Source of the DNA: Ga0077536 sp035325705
GTDB lineage: Bacteria; Pseudomonadota; Gammaproteobacteria; Ga0077536
Length of the DNA stretch: 64,000 nt
Assembly (NCBI GenBank): GCA_035325705.1
Contig: DAOKZI010000012.1
Location: forward strand, 62,001-126,000
Reading direction: 5' to 3'
Position 1 is the first letter of the stretch. Every line of letters starts with the position of its first letter. The notes beneath the pieces are model-generated. The model was not told where the DNA came from and made no database searches. It saw nothing but the letters and a program-made list of their open reading frames with translations. Positions 19,202 through 28,850 of the stretch are shown in pieces. A program made the position numbers and the translations under genes.

Positions 19202-20196
19202 GCCGGCTCCGCGGCGCGCCGCTGCAGCCAGTGCTGGAAAACCATGATGAGGAGCACCAGCGACAGCATCGCGATCGCGACCGCCGAGGCGATGGGCCAG
19301 GCGCGATTGGAGAAGAACTCGTCCCACAGCACCTTGCCGATCATCAGCGTCTCCGTGCCGCCGAGCAGATCCGGGATCACGAACTCGCCGAGCGCCGGAA
19401 TGAAGACTAGCGAAAAGCCCGCAATGATCCCCGGCAGGGACAGCGGCAGCGTGATCGTCAGAAAGGCCTTGAACGGGCGGCAGCCGAGGTCCTCGGCCGC
19501 TTCGAGTAGGGTCAGATCCATTTTCTCGAGCGTCGCATACAGCGGCAGGATCATGAACGGCAGATAAGAATAGACGATGCCGATGTAGACCGCGAAGTTC
19601 GTGCGCATCATCACGATCGGCCGGTCGATGAGGCCGAGCGCGAGCAGCACGTTGTTGATGACGCCCGTGTTGTTGAGCAGCCCGATCCACGCGTAGACGC
19701 GCAGCAGGAAGGACGTCCAGAACGGCAGCACGACGAGCATCAGCAGCAGCCCGCGCAGCGAGCGATCGGCGCGGGCCATCGCATAGGCCATCGGGTAGCC
19801 GATGACGAGGCAGATCAGCGCCGAGAAGAACGCGATCTCCACCGAGCGCAGATAGGCCTTCCAGTACAGCGGGTCCTGGCCGAGAAAGAGGTAGTTCGCG
19901 ACGTTGAGCTTGAGCGTCAGATAGCGCTCTCCGGTCCATTCGAGGAGCGAGGAGTAGGGCGGCTGCGCGATGAGCTGATCGGCGAAGGAGATCTTCAGCA
20001 CGATCAGGAAGGGCACCATGAAGAACAGGATGAGCCAAAAGTAGGGCACGGCGATCACGGGGCCGCGGCCGGTCGCGATGCGGCCCAGCAGATTCAGGAG
20101 CAGCCGCACCGGCGTGATGCCGGCGAGCCGCCGCACCAGCGGCTCGGCGCTGACCGCCAGTTGATCGCCGAGCGGCAGATAGCCCTGGCGGCTCAT
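19198..20196 (-). CDS. potH: Putrescine ABC transporter permease PotH
   Basis: A 332-residue permease, longer than PotI at its N-terminus, with a first TM helix near residues 50-72 (VPYFWLILFFMVPFLIVLK) and five more. The EAA loop reads LEAAEDLGCRPFKAFLTITLP. ATG 20196 overlaps the potG stop as ATGA, which sets the start and shows coupling. It pairs with PotI in the inner membrane. TTCGCGGACC-type slippery or other odd features are absent. Confidence 0.93.
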   Translation of the reverse strand: MSRQGYLPLGDQLAVSAEPLVRRLAGITPVRLLLNLLGRIATGRGPVIAVPYFWLILFFMVPFLIVLKISFADQLIAQPPYSSLLEWTGERYLTLKLNVANYLFLGQDPLYWKAYLRSVEIAFFSALICLVIGYPMAYAMARADRSLRGLLLMLVVLPFWTSFLLRVYAWIGLLNNTGVINNVLLALGLIDRPIVMMRTNFAVYIGIVYSYLPFMILPLYATLEKMDLTLLEAAEDLGCRPFKAFLTITLPLSLPGIIAGFSLVFIPALGEFVIPDLLGGTETLMIGKVLWDEFFSNRAWPIASAVAIAMLSLVLLIMVFQHWLQRRAAEPA

Positions 20197-21341
20197 GTGG
20201 TGAGCACCACCCCGCTCGCCGGATCCCAGTGCACCCACACGCGCTGGTCCCAGGTGATCTCGTCCTCGGCGTGGCGGATGAGATTCGGCTGCGTGACCTT
20301 CACCAGCTTGCCGCTGTCGAGCTTGACGTTGAACACCGACAGATCGCCCATGTAGGCGATGCCGTCGATGATGCCCTGGGCGCAGTTCTCGGCGGTATTC
20401 GCCGGCGCCTCGCGCGTGATCGAGATCTTCTCCGGCCGCACCGCGACGCAGAGCTGCGCGTTCGGCGGCGCGGCGACGCCGTGGTTGATGAAGATCGTGC
20501 AGCCGGCCTCCTCGGAGGCGATGCGTACGTAGTCGTTGTCCTCGTCGACGATGCGGCCCTCGAACATGTTCACGGTGCCGATGAAGTCGGCGACGAAGCG
20601 GCTGATCGGAAACTCGTAGATTTCCTTCGGCGTGCCGACCTGCACGATCTGGCCGAGGTTCATCACCCCGATGCGCGTCGCGAGCGTCATCGCTTCTTCC
20701 TGATCGTGGGTGACGACGATGAAGGTGACGCCGAGCTTATCCTGGATGTTCATCAGCTCGAACTGCGTCGATTCGCGCAGCTTGCGGTCCAGTGCGCCGA
20801 GCGGCTCGTCGAGCAGCAACAGCTTCGGCTCCTTGACGAGCGAGCGCGCGAGCGCCACGCGCTGGCGCTGGCCGCCGGAAAGCTGATGCGGCTTGCGCTT
20901 CGCGAACGGGGCGAGCTTCACCAGATCGAGCATCGCGGCGACGCGATCGAGGATCTCGCGCTTGGGCTTGTGATCCTGCTTGAGCCCGAAGGCGACGTTG
21001 TCCTGCACCGTCATGTGCGGGAACAGCGCATAGGACTGGAACATCATGTTGACGGGACGGCGATACGGCGGGATGCCCGCCATGTCCTGACCGTCGATGA
21101 AGATGCTGCCCGCCGTCGGTTCCTCGAAGCCTGCGAGCATGCGCAGCAGCGTGCTCTTACCGCAGCCCGAGCCGCCGAGCAGGCAGAACAGCTCCTGCTT
21201 GTAGACGTTCAGCGAGACCCGGTTGACGGCGATGAAGTCACCGAACTTCTTGGTGACGTCCTGGATGCGGATGTAGGGGACGGCCGCCGGATCCTTCCAT
21301 GGCTCGGCGGCCGTCGGCTCGGGCTTCCTGCTTTCTTGCAT
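20193..21341 (-). CDS. potG: Putrescine ABC transporter ATPase PotG
   Basis: A 382-residue ATPase driving the importer. Walker A is GGSGCGKST, the signature LSGGQRQRVALARSL, Walker B LLLLDEPLGALD, and the H-loop VTHDQEEA. The C-terminal TOBE-type regulatory region (from about 285) has VRPEKI. The start is ATG 21341, preceded by the strong purine-rich site GGAGGAGGGGAGG; the open frame runs 22 codons further upstream but lacks such a site. It lies 38 bp after potF. Confidence 0.94.
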   Translation of the reverse strand: MQESRKPEPTAAEPWKDPAAVPYIRIQDVTKKFGDFIAVNRVSLNVYKQELFCLLGGSGCGKSTLLRMLAGFEEPTAGSIFIDGQDMAGIPPYRRPVNMMFQSYALFPHMTVQDNVAFGLKQDHKPKREILDRVAAMLDLVKLAPFAKRKPHQLSGGQRQRVALARSLVKEPKLLLLDEPLGALDRKLRESTQFELMNIQDKLGVTFIVVTHDQEEAMTLATRIGVMNLGQIVQVGTPKEIYEFPISRFVADFIGTVNMFEGRIVDEDNDYVRIASEEAGCTIFINHGVAAPPNAQLCVAVRPEKISITREAPANTAENCAQGIIDGIAYMGDLSVFNVKLDSGKLVKVTQPNLIRHAEDEITWDQRVWVHWDPASGVVLTT

Positions 21342-21379
21342 GCCCGCCTCCCCTCCTCCTCGTATATCGTCGCCGGCGC

Positions 21380-22588
21380 TTACTGGTTCGTCTTGATGCG
21401 CGTCCACGCCCGCGTGACGAGACGGTCGTACTCCGGCGTGTTCACGACATTCGGGAACAGGTTCTTCTTGGTTTCCGGATCCGGATAGACCGATTTGTCG
21501 TTCTTGATGTCGTCATTGACGAAGGGCAGCGAGGCGGCGTTCGCATTCGGATAGTTCACGTAGTTCGTGATCGCCGCGACCACCTCGGGGCGCAGGATGT
21601 AGTCGATGAACTTGTGCGCGTTGTCGGGATGCGGCGCGTCTTTGGGGATCGCCATCGTATCGAACCACATCAGCGCGCCTTCGCGCGGCACGGAGTAGGC
21701 GATCTCGTTGCCGTTGTTGGCCTCGGCGGCGCGGTCGCGCGCGATGAAGACGTCGCCGCTCCAGCCGAGGACGAGGCAGATTTCGCCGTTCGCGAGATCG
21801 TTGATGTACTGCGAGGAATGGAAGTACTTGATCGACGGCCGCACCTTCATCACCAGATCTTCGACCTTGGCGAGATCGTCGGCGCTCTGGCTGTCGGTCG
21901 GCAGCCCGAGGTAGCGCAGCGCGGACGGGAACACTTCGGACGGGGCGTCGAGCATGACGACGCCGCAGTCCTTGAACTTCGAGACGATGGCGGGATCGAA
22001 CAGTATCTTCCAGCTATCGACCGGCGCGTCGGGCATGCGCTCCTCGATCTTCGCGACGTTGTAGCCGATGCCCGTCGTGCCCCACATCCACGGGATGATG
22101 TACTGGTTGCCGGGATCGTAGCCGGCGAGCACCTTCATCGCGTCGGCGTCGAGGTTCTTGTAGTTCGGCAGCTTGGACTTGTCGAGCGGCTGGAAGATGC
22201 CGGCCTGGATCTGGCGCGCGACGAAATGCGCGGACGGGACGACGATGTCGTAGCCCGTGTTGCCGGCGAGCAGCTTGGCTTCGAGCACTTCGTTGGAGTC
22301 GAAGACGTCGTAGCGGACCTTGATGCCCGTCTCTTTCTCGAAGTTCGCGATGGTGTCTTCGGCGATGTAGTCCGACCAGTTGTAGATGTTGAGGACCTTG
22401 TCCTCGCCGTCGCTCGGCCGGGGCGCGGGCGCTGCGGCCGTCGCGGCCGGCGCCGTGGCCTCGCTGGAAGAGGTGGAGGGAGCGGCGCCTGGCTCTGTCG
22501 TGGCCGGCGGTTCGTCACTGCCGCCGCAGGCGGACAGCAGCAGGAGACAGGCGGCGAGCAGGACACCGTGGCGATGGTAGCGTGACAT
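21380..22588 (-). CDS. potF: Putrescine-binding lipoprotein PotF
   Basis: A 402-residue substrate-binding protein. It has a lipoprotein signal peptide with lipobox LLSAC (Cys at about 21), so it is anchored in the periplasm rather than free like E. coli PotF. A Pro/Ala/Thr linker (about 25-58) precedes the fold, which opens with VLNIYNWSDYIAEDTI and has YDVFDSNE, PWMWGTTGIGYN and LGWSGDVF, all conserved in PotD/PotF. It is the first gene of the pot operon; upstream are 346 bp of repeat-rich spacer that must hold its promoter. Confidence 0.93.
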   Translation of the reverse strand: MSRYHRHGVLLAACLLLLSACGGSDEPPATTEPGAAPSTSSSEATAPAATAAAPAPRPSDGEDKVLNIYNWSDYIAEDTIANFEKETGIKVRYDVFDSNEVLEAKLLAGNTGYDIVVPSAHFVARQIQAGIFQPLDKSKLPNYKNLDADAMKVLAGYDPGNQYIIPWMWGTTGIGYNVAKIEERMPDAPVDSWKILFDPAIVSKFKDCGVVMLDAPSEVFPSALRYLGLPTDSQSADDLAKVEDLVMKVRPSIKYFHSSQYINDLANGEICLVLGWSGDVFIARDRAAEANNGNEIAYSVPREGALMWFDTMAIPKDAPHPDNAHKFIDYILRPEVVAAITNYVNYPNANAASLPFVNDDIKNDKSVYPDPETKKNLFPNVVNTPEYDRLVTRAWTRIKTNQ

Positions 22589-22934
22589 CGTGCGTTCTCC
22601 GTCGGTCCGGCGCGCGACGCCCCCGCGTAGCGCTCGTGTTCGTTATCGTGCGATCGACATTACGCGATTCGCCCGGCCGCCCGCAACGGGCACCACGGGC
22701 CGCGCCTTACGGCGCACACGGAGGGCGGAAGCTCTGCTCGGAGTATTCGTAGCCCGGATGAGCGCAGCGAACCCGGGGTAGGGCATGTCAGGAGCCGCGA
22801 GATTTCGACGGGCGCCGATCCCGGATTCGCTGCGCTTCATCCGAGCTACAAATCATCCGGGCTACGAAAACGGCGGCGCCCTCTTTTACGGCAACCTACG
22901 TTTTCGATTGTTCTACGTGGCGCGCGCAGCGCCT
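22589..22934. other. Intergenic region upstream of potF
   Basis: No gene seen. It lies between the start of potF and the stop of the upstream aminotransferase gene, both on the minus strand, and holds a class-1 pair. The part next to potF (22589-22740) should contain its promoter, but I cannot point to clear -35/-10 boxes. Confidence 0.6.
22749..22865. repeat. REPIN-like class-1 pair
   Basis: GTAG at 22749 with the ATGAGCGCAGCGAA core, and a reverse arm ending CTAC at 22846. The hairpin of the reverse arm is imperfect (CCGAG for CCGGG). A second, partial foot CCGGGCTAC follows at 22857-22865. Confidence 0.75.
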
Positions 22935-24314
22935 CTACATTACGCCGAGCGCACGGGCGGTGAGGTCCAGGCAGTGCCGTGCGCGCGTCACGAGCTCGTC
23001 GATTTCGGCGTGGCTCATCACCAGCGGGGGCGAGATGATCATCGTGTCCCACACGGCGCGCATCACCAGACCGTTGGCGAAACAGAAATCGCGGCACAGC
23101 GTGCCGACCTCGCCGAGCGGCGCGTAGCGCTCGCGCGTCGCCTTGTCCTTCACGAGCTCCAGTGCGCCGATGAAGCCGATGCCGCGCACCTCGCCGACCA
23201 GCGGGTGATCGGCCAGCTCGCGCCAGCGCCGCTGCAGATAGGGGCCGGTGTCCTCGCGCACGCGATCGACGATGCCTTCGTCGCGCAGGATGCGGATGTT
23301 GCGCTCGGCAACGGCGCAGCAGGTCGGGTGGCCGGAATAGGTGTAGCCGTGGAAGAACTCGCCGCCGCCTTCGATCATCACCTCGGCGACCGCGTCGGCG
23401 ACCATTACGCCGCCGATCGGCAGGTAGCCCGAGGACATGCCCTTCGCCATCGCCATCAGGTCCGGCGCGAAGCCGAAGGTCTCGCAGCCGAACCAGCGCC
23501 CGGTACGCCCGAAGCCGCAGATGACTTCATCGGCGACGAGCAGGATGCCGTACTTGCGGCAGATCCGTTCGATCTCGGGCCAGTAGCTGTCCGGCGGGAT
23601 GATCACGCCGCCGGCGCCCTGGATCGGCTCGCCGATGAAGGCGGCGACCGTCTCCGGCCCGAGCTCGAGGATCTTCTGCTCCAGCCAGCCGGCCGCCGCG
23701 AGGCCGAAGTCCGCGGGCGACGACGCGCCGCCGAGCTGGTACCAGTACGGCGGGTCGATGTGGACGATGCCCGGAATCGGCAGGTCGCCCTGCGCGTGCA
23801 TCGCCGTCATGCCGCCCAGGCTCGCGCCGGCGACCGTGCTGCCGTGATAGGCCTGCCAGCGGCTGATGATCGTCTTGCGTCGCGGCTCGCCGCGCACGTC
23901 CCAGTAGCGGCGGACGAAGCGCAGGATGGTGTCGTTCGCTTCCGAGCCCGAGCCCGTGAACATCACGTGATTCATGTGCGCGGGGGTCACGGCGGCGAGC
24001 AGCTCGGACAGCGCGAGCACCGGCGGATTCGCGGTCTTGAAGAAGTTGTTGTAGTAGGGCAGCTCGCGCATCTGCGCGGCCGCGACCTCGGCGAGCTCGT
24101 GGCGGCCGTAGCCGATGTTCACGCACCACAGCCCGGCCATGCCGTCGAGCAGCTTTTCGCCGTTCGAGTCCCACAGCCACACGCCGTCGGCGCGCACGAT
24201 CACGCGCGTGCCGACTTCGCGCAGCGCTTTCGTATCGGTGAACGGATGCAGGAAATGCCGGCGATCGATCGCTTGCCAGCCGGCGGTGTCATGGCGAGAA
24301 CTGAGTGTGCTCAT
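22935..24314 (-). CDS. spuC: Putrescine aminotransferase (SpuC-like), copy 2
   Basis: A 459-residue class-III PLP aminotransferase close to putrescine:pyruvate aminotransferase. FTGSGSEANDTILRF (near 120) binds the PLP phosphate, WQAYHGST follows, VADEVICGFGRTGRWFG (near 258) holds the PLP-contacting Asp, and MAKGMSSGYLPIGGV contains the Schiff-base Lys. Length and N-terminus (HFLHPFTD) match the SpuC group. It begins eight bases after the stop of the puuA-like gene and is coexpressed with it. Reaction: putrescine plus pyruvate to 4-aminobutanal plus alanine; the cofactor class is sure, the exact amine is a good inference. Confidence 0.9.
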   Translation of the reverse strand: MSTLSSRHDTAGWQAIDRRHFLHPFTDTKALREVGTRVIVRADGVWLWDSNGEKLLDGMAGLWCVNIGYGRHELAEVAAAQMRELPYYNNFFKTANPPVLALSELLAAVTPAHMNHVMFTGSGSEANDTILRFVRRYWDVRGEPRRKTIISRWQAYHGSTVAGASLGGMTAMHAQGDLPIPGIVHIDPPYWYQLGGASSPADFGLAAAGWLEQKILELGPETVAAFIGEPIQGAGGVIIPPDSYWPEIERICRKYGILLVADEVICGFGRTGRWFGCETFGFAPDLMAMAKGMSSGYLPIGGVMVADAVAEVMIEGGGEFFHGYTYSGHPTCCAVAERNIRILRDEGIVDRVREDTGPYLQRRWRELADHPLVGEVRGIGFIGALELVKDKATRERYAPLGEVGTLCRDFCFANGLVMRAVWDTMIISPPLVMSHAEIDELVTRARHCLDLTARALGVM

Positions 24315-24321
24315 CGGCGTG

Positions 24322-25692
24322 CTACACGTTCAACAGCAGGAACTCGCGCTCCCACGAGCTGATCACGTGGAAGAAGGTCTCGTATTCCTTGTGCTTGACC
24401 GCGGCATAGGAGCGCACGAAGCGCTCGCCGAGAATCTCGCACAGCGGTTTGCATTCCTCGAGCAGGCGCAGCGCGTCCTCGAGATTGCGCGAAAGCTGGT
24501 AGCCGAGGTTGTAGCCGCTGCCCGTCACCGGCGCCGAGGGATGCAGGCCCTCGACCATGCCGAGATAGCCGCAGGCCAGCGACAGCGCGATCGCGAGATA
24601 GGGGTTGACGTCGGCGCCGGCGACGCGGTTTTCGATGCGCGTCGACTGCGGATCGGACACCGGGACGCGCAGGCCGACCGTGCGGTTGTCGTAACCCCAC
24701 TGCACGTTGATCGGCGCGAAGCCGCCGCGCGCGATGCGGCGATAGGAGTTCACGTTCGGCGCGAAGAATGCCATCGCATGCGGAATGTATTTCTGCAGCC
24801 CCGCAATGTGCGCCATGAACAGGTCGGTCGGCTTGCCGTCCGCGCCCGCGAAGATGCTCATGCCCGTCGCCTCGTCGACGACGCTCTGGTGGATGTGCAT
24901 CGCGCTGCCGGGCTCGTCCTTCAGCGGTTTCGCCATGAAGGTCGCATAGATATTGTGGCGGTAGGCCGCTTCGCGGCAGGTGCGCTTGAATAGAAAAGCC
25001 TGATCGGCGAGCTCCAGCGGATCGCCGTGCAGGAAGTTGATTTCCATCTGCGCCGCGCCGGATTCGTGGATCAGCGTGTCGATGTCGAGCTCCTGCGCTT
25101 CGCAGTAGTCGTAGATGTCCTCGAACAGCGGATCGAATTCATTCACGGCGTCGATGCCGTAGGCCTGGCGCGCGGTCTCCGGCCGGCCGGAGCGGCCGAT
25201 CGGCGGCTTCAGCGGGAAGTCCGGATCGATGTTCTTCTCGACGAGGAAGAACTCGAGCTCCGGCGCAACGAGCGGCTTCCAGCCGCGGCGGTGGTAGAGA
25301 TCGAGCACGCGCTTCAAGACGGTGCGCGGCGCAAGGTCGACCTCGCGCCCGTCGTTGTAATAGCAGTCGTGGATCACCTGGGCCGTCGGCTCCGCGGCCC
25401 AGGGGACGAGCCGGATCGTCGTGACGTCCGGCCTGAGTTGCATGTCGGGCTCGGTCGGATCGGTCGTGTCCTCCTCCGGGTAGTCGCCGGTGACGGTCTG
25501 CACGAACACGCCTTCGGGCAGGCGCAGCCGCTCCTCGAGCCAAAATTTGCTCGCCGGCATGATCTTGCCGCGGGCGATCCCGGAGAAATCCGGGATGATG
25601 CATTCGACTTCGGTGCAGTTGCGCTCGCGCAGCCAGCGTTCGAGAGAACCGCGACGGCTGGAAGCATCGTCGGCGGTCACGAGTTCGTTCAT
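24322..25692 (-). CDS. puuA: Glutamate-putrescine ligase (PuuA/SpuB-like), copy 2
   Basis: A 456-residue gamma-glutamylpolyamine synthetase: ATP-dependent joining of glutamate to putrescine. Landmarks are DFSGIARGKIMP near 36, APELEFFLVEK near 132, ESGAAQMEIN near 201, GSAMHIHQS near 259 and NVQWGYDNRTVGLRVP near 317. The start is ATG 25692; the frame stays open another 84 codons upstream but that part lies in repeat sequence. It forms an operon with the SpuC-like gene downstream and faces the PuuB-like gene across a 512-bp repeat-filled gap. It is more PuuA-like than the homologue at 13934-15298. Confidence 0.9.
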   Translation of the reverse strand: MNELVTADDASSRRGSLERWLRERNCTEVECIIPDFSGIARGKIMPASKFWLEERLRLPEGVFVQTVTGDYPEEDTTDPTEPDMQLRPDVTTIRLVPWAAEPTAQVIHDCYYNDGREVDLAPRTVLKRVLDLYHRRGWKPLVAPELEFFLVEKNIDPDFPLKPPIGRSGRPETARQAYGIDAVNEFDPLFEDIYDYCEAQELDIDTLIHESGAAQMEINFLHGDPLELADQAFLFKRTCREAAYRHNIYATFMAKPLKDEPGSAMHIHQSVVDEATGMSIFAGADGKPTDLFMAHIAGLQKYIPHAMAFFAPNVNSYRRIARGGFAPINVQWGYDNRTVGLRVPVSDPQSTRIENRVAGADVNPYLAIALSLACGYLGMVEGLHPSAPVTGSGYNLGYQLSRNLEDALRLLEECKPLCEILGERFVRSYAAVKHKEYETFFHVISSWEREFLLLNV

Positions 25693-26204
25693 GCAGAGCC
25701 TCGGTGGGGCGCGCGACGCCGAGCCGGGCGGCGCACGACACCCCCTGATTGGGACGCAGCCATCATAGCCAGTGCCCCTGCGGGTGGTCGAGCGGGCTCG
25801 CCGCTGTGCTTGACGGATCGGGGGGATTTGCCACAGAAAACATCGAGAACACAGAGGAAGATGAGGGTGGGCCGTGCCGCGTGGAATGGTGTGCAGGCTT
25901 TGGCGCAGCGCGAAGACGGGTTGCGGCCGACCACGGAGCGACACGAGGCCTCGTAGGTTGGGCTTCCTCGTCAGCCCAACCTACGTTTTCGATTTTTCTT
26001 CTCCGTGGTAGCGAAGCGCAAATCAGCGACTTTTCAGCCGAGCACGGTGTCGCGGCCGGCACGGCCCACCCTCATCTTCCTCTGTGTTCTCGGTGTTCTC
26101 TGTGGCCAAAAACGGCCCATCAGCAAGCACGAACCCCGGGCTTGCTGGGCGATCCGGCCGCGGGCAAGATGGCTCGGCGATTCCCGTTCGAGATCCTTTC
26201 TTTC
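25693..26204. other. Divergent intergenic region with composite repeat
   Basis: It lies between puuA (leftward) and the puuB-like gene (rightward), so both promoters should be here. Most of it is the composite repeat listed separately; the flanks 25693-25829 and 26107-26204 are the likely promoter-bearing parts but show no clear boxes. Confidence 0.65.
25830..26106. repeat. Composite inverted repeat (class 3 around class 2), copy 2
   Basis: The outer arms are GCCACAGAAAACATCGAGAA at the left and its better-preserved partner ending at 26106. The right half (25968-26106) is the exact reverse complement of 18009-18147, 139 of 139 bases. A short class-2 palindrome (25953-25984) sits at the centre. 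Confidence 0.88.
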
Positions 26205-27494
26205 ATGCCTTCAGGCGCTGCAGAGGCGCACGTGCGCTCGTATTACGCGGCTTCCGCGCCGGTGGTGCCGCCGGGTCCGCCGCTGGCCGGTGTGGAGCGC
26301 TGCGACGTGTGCGTCATCGGCGCCGGGCTCACGGGCCTCACCGCCGCCGTCGAGCTCGCCGCGCGCGGCTTCGAGGTCGTCGTTCTCGAAGCGCAGGCGA
26401 TCGGCTGGGGCGCGTCGGGACGCAGCGGCGGCCAGCTCATCTTCGGCTACGCCTGCGACATGCCGAAGCTCGCCGGCCTGGTGTCGCCGGCGGCCGCGAG
26501 GCTCCTGTGGGACTGGTCGCTGGAGGCGATCGCCGACGTGCGTGCGCGCGTCGAACGTCACGCGATCGACTGCGACTGGGTCGATGGCCAACTGCACGTC
26601 GCGATCAAGCCGCGGCAGCGCGACGAATTGCGCGAGTGGCAGGCGCTGCTCGCGCGCGACTATGGCTACGAGGGCCTCGAATTCCTCGCCGGTGAGGCGC
26701 TCGCGAGGCACGTCGCGAGCCCGCGCTACTGCGCCGGTCTCTACGATCCGCGCGGAGCCCACGTACATCCGCTGAAGTACACGCTCGGGCTCGCCGCGGC
26801 GGCGCGCGCCGCCGGCGTGCGTCTCTATGAAGGCTCGCGCGCGCTGCGCCTCGCGCGCGGTACCGCGCCGGTGGTGCACACGGCGCGGGGGCAGGTCCAT
26901 TCGCGCTACGTCGTGCTCGCGGGCAATGCGTATCTCGGTCCGCTGGTGCCCGAGCTCGAGCGCCGGATCATGCCGGTCGGCACCTATATCATTGCGAGCG
27001 CGCCGCTAGGCGCCGAGCTCGCCGCGCGCTGCCTGCCGAGCAACGCCGCCGTCACCGACATCAACTTCGTGCTCGACTACTTCCGGCGCTCGGCCGATCA
27101 CCGCATGCTCTTCGGCGGCCGTGTGAGCTATTCGAAGATTCCGCCGCCGAACCTCGCGGGATCGATGCGCGCGCGCATGCTGCGCGTGTTTCCGCAGCTC
27201 GCCGGGGTGCCCGTCGACTACGCGTGGGGCGGCTACGTCGACATCTCGATGAATCGCGCGCCGGATTTCGGGCGTCTGGGCGATACGATCTACTACGCGC
27301 AAGGTTTCTCCGGCCACGGCATGGCGACGACGGGCCTCGCCGGCCGCGTCATCGCCGAGGCACTGGCCGGCGATGCGACGCGCCTGGATGTCTTCGCGCG
27401 CATCCCGCATCGCGACTTTCCCGGCGGCCGCTGGCTGCGGACCCCCTCGCTGGTGCTCGCGATGCTGTACTACCGGCTGCGCGACTATCTGTGA
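26205..27494 (+). CDS. puuB: Gamma-glutamylputrescine oxidase (PuuB-like)
   Basis: A 429-residue FAD-dependent amine oxidase of the DAO type. SYYAASA near residue 10 is the N-terminal signature of PuuB relatives; CDVCVIGAGLTGLTAAVELA near 29 is the FAD dinucleotide fold; GASGRSGGQLIFGYA near 66 and HGMATTGLAGRVIAEAL near 370 complete it. ATG 26205 fits family N-termini; ATG 26169 is an in-frame alternative, and neither has a strong ribosome-binding site. It would oxidise gamma-glutamylputrescine made by the PuuA-like enzyme, releasing hydrogen peroxide. PuuC and PuuD are not in the window. Confidence 0.88.
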   Translation: MPSGAAEAHVRSYYAASAPVVPPGPPLAGVERCDVCVIGAGLTGLTAAVELAARGFEVVVLEAQAIGWGASGRSGGQLIFGYACDMPKLAGLVSPAAARLLWDWSLEAIADVRARVERHAIDCDWVDGQLHVAIKPRQRDELREWQALLARDYGYEGLEFLAGEALARHVASPRYCAGLYDPRGAHVHPLKYTLGLAAAARAAGVRLYEGSRALRLARGTAPVVHTARGQVHSRYVVLAGNAYLGPLVPELERRIMPVGTYIIASAPLGAELAARCLPSNAAVTDINFVLDYFRRSADHRMLFGGRVSYSKIPPPNLAGSMRARMLRVFPQLAGVPVDYAWGGYVDISMNRAPDFGRLGDTIYYAQGFSGHGMATTGLAGRVIAEALAGDATRLDVFARIPHRDFPGGRWLRTPSLVLAMLYYRLRDYL

Positions 27495-27557
27495 GCGCGC
27501 GCCGCCTGTCCTCACAGGCCGAGGCGGAGACCGCGCGGCGCCATCGCTGCGCGAGGC

Positions 27558-28769
27558 TCAGACGACGCCGTCCTGCTTGAGCCGGGCCAGCTCTCCGGCG
27601 TCGATGCCGAGCAGCTCGCGATAAACCTCGTCGTTGTGCGCGCCGAGCGGCGCGCCGGGCCAGTCGGTGCGGCCCGGAGTGGCGTCGAGCTTCGGGATGA
27701 TGGCGGGGATCTTCAGCGGCTCGCCGTCGATCGTCACGGTCTCGAACAGGCCGCGCGCGTGGTACTGCGGATCGGCGAACATGTCGGCGACGCTGTAGAT
27801 CGGCCCGGCCGCGACGCCCGCCGCCTCCAATTTCTCGAGCACCTCGGCCTGATCCATCGAGCTCGTCCAGCGGCCGATCAGATCGTCGAGCTCTGCCTGG
27901 TGCTGCACGCGATCGACGTTCTCGCGATAGCGCGGGTCCTGCGCCATCGCGGGAGCGCCCATCAGCTCGCAGAGGCGCTGGAACATCGAATTGGTGTTGG
28001 CGCCGATGATGATGGTCTTGCCGTCCCGGGTCGGATAGGTGTTCGACGGCACGATGCCGGTCAGCGTCGAGCCCGATGGCTCGCGCACGATGCCCATGCC
28101 GTCGTATTCCGGCACCACCGATTCCATCAAGTTGTAGATCGCCTCGAAGATCGCGACGTCGACGACCTGGCCCGCGCCGTGGCGCGCCCGGTCGCGGCCG
28201 ATGTACGCGAGCAGGATGCCGAGCGCGGCGTGCAGGCCCGCGAGCGTGTCGCCGATCGACAGATTGGGTCGCACCGAGGGCTGGCCCGGAAAGCCGTTGA
28301 CGTAGCGGAAGCCCCCGAAGCCTTCGCAGACGCTCGCGAAGCCGGGGCGCGCCGCGTACGGGCCGGTCTGGCCGTAGCCCGAGATCCGCGTATAGATGAG
28401 GCCGGGATTGGTCTGCTTGAAGGCGTCCGGGCCCAGGCCCCATTTCTCCATCGTGCCGGGCCGGAAGTTCTCGATGAAGACGTCGGCCTTGTCGACGAGC
28501 CGGCGCAGGATCCGGCGGCCCGCGTCGGCGCGCAGATCGAGCGTCACGCACTTCTTGTTGCGCGCGAGGCTGTACCACCACAGCGCGGTGTCGTTCTTCA
28601 CGATCCGCCAGCGGCGGATCGGATCGCCGCCTTCGGGCGGCTCGATCTTGATCACCTCGGCACCGTAGTAGCCGAGGATGGTCGCGGCGAACGGCCCCGC
28701 GAGCAGTTGTCCGGTCTCGATCACGCGCACGCCTTCGAGCGGGCGGCGGTTCTGCGTTCCAGTCGTCAT
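27558..28769 (-). CDS. CaiB/BaiF-family CoA-transferase
   Basis: A 403-residue class-III CoA-transferase, moving CoA between carboxylic acids. The N-terminal PLEGVRVIETGQLLAGPFAA, KIEPPEGGDPIRRW and KCVTLDLR, then ADVFIENFRPGTMEKWGLG, are typical of formyl-CoA- and related transferases. Length is normal. GAGGAA lies five bases before ATG 28769. It converges with the puuB-like gene, 63 bp apart, and stands alone otherwise. The acid it activates is not evident; it may serve degradative routes suggested by the oxygenase genes nearby. Confidence 0.9.
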   Translation of the reverse strand: MTTGTQNRRPLEGVRVIETGQLLAGPFAATILGYYGAEVIKIEPPEGGDPIRRWRIVKNDTALWWYSLARNKKCVTLDLRADAGRRILRRLVDKADVFIENFRPGTMEKWGLGPDAFKQTNPGLIYTRISGYGQTGPYAARPGFASVCEGFGGFRYVNGFPGQPSVRPNLSIGDTLAGLHAALGILLAYIGRDRARHGAGQVVDVAIFEAIYNLMESVVPEYDGMGIVREPSGSTLTGIVPSNTYPTRDGKTIIIGANTNSMFQRLCELMGAPAMAQDPRYRENVDRVQHQAELDDLIGRWTSSMDQAEVLEKLEAAGVAAGPIYSVADMFADPQYHARGLFETVTIDGEPLKIPAIIPKLDATPGRTDWPGAPLGAHNDEVYRELLGIDAGELARLKQDGVV

Positions 28770-28850
28770 GGGGGTTCCTCGTCGCCCCGGGCGCTCGTGG
28801 CCCGGACCTTCGTTCGCACACGAGCCGCGAGGCGCGGCTCGCGCCGCAGG

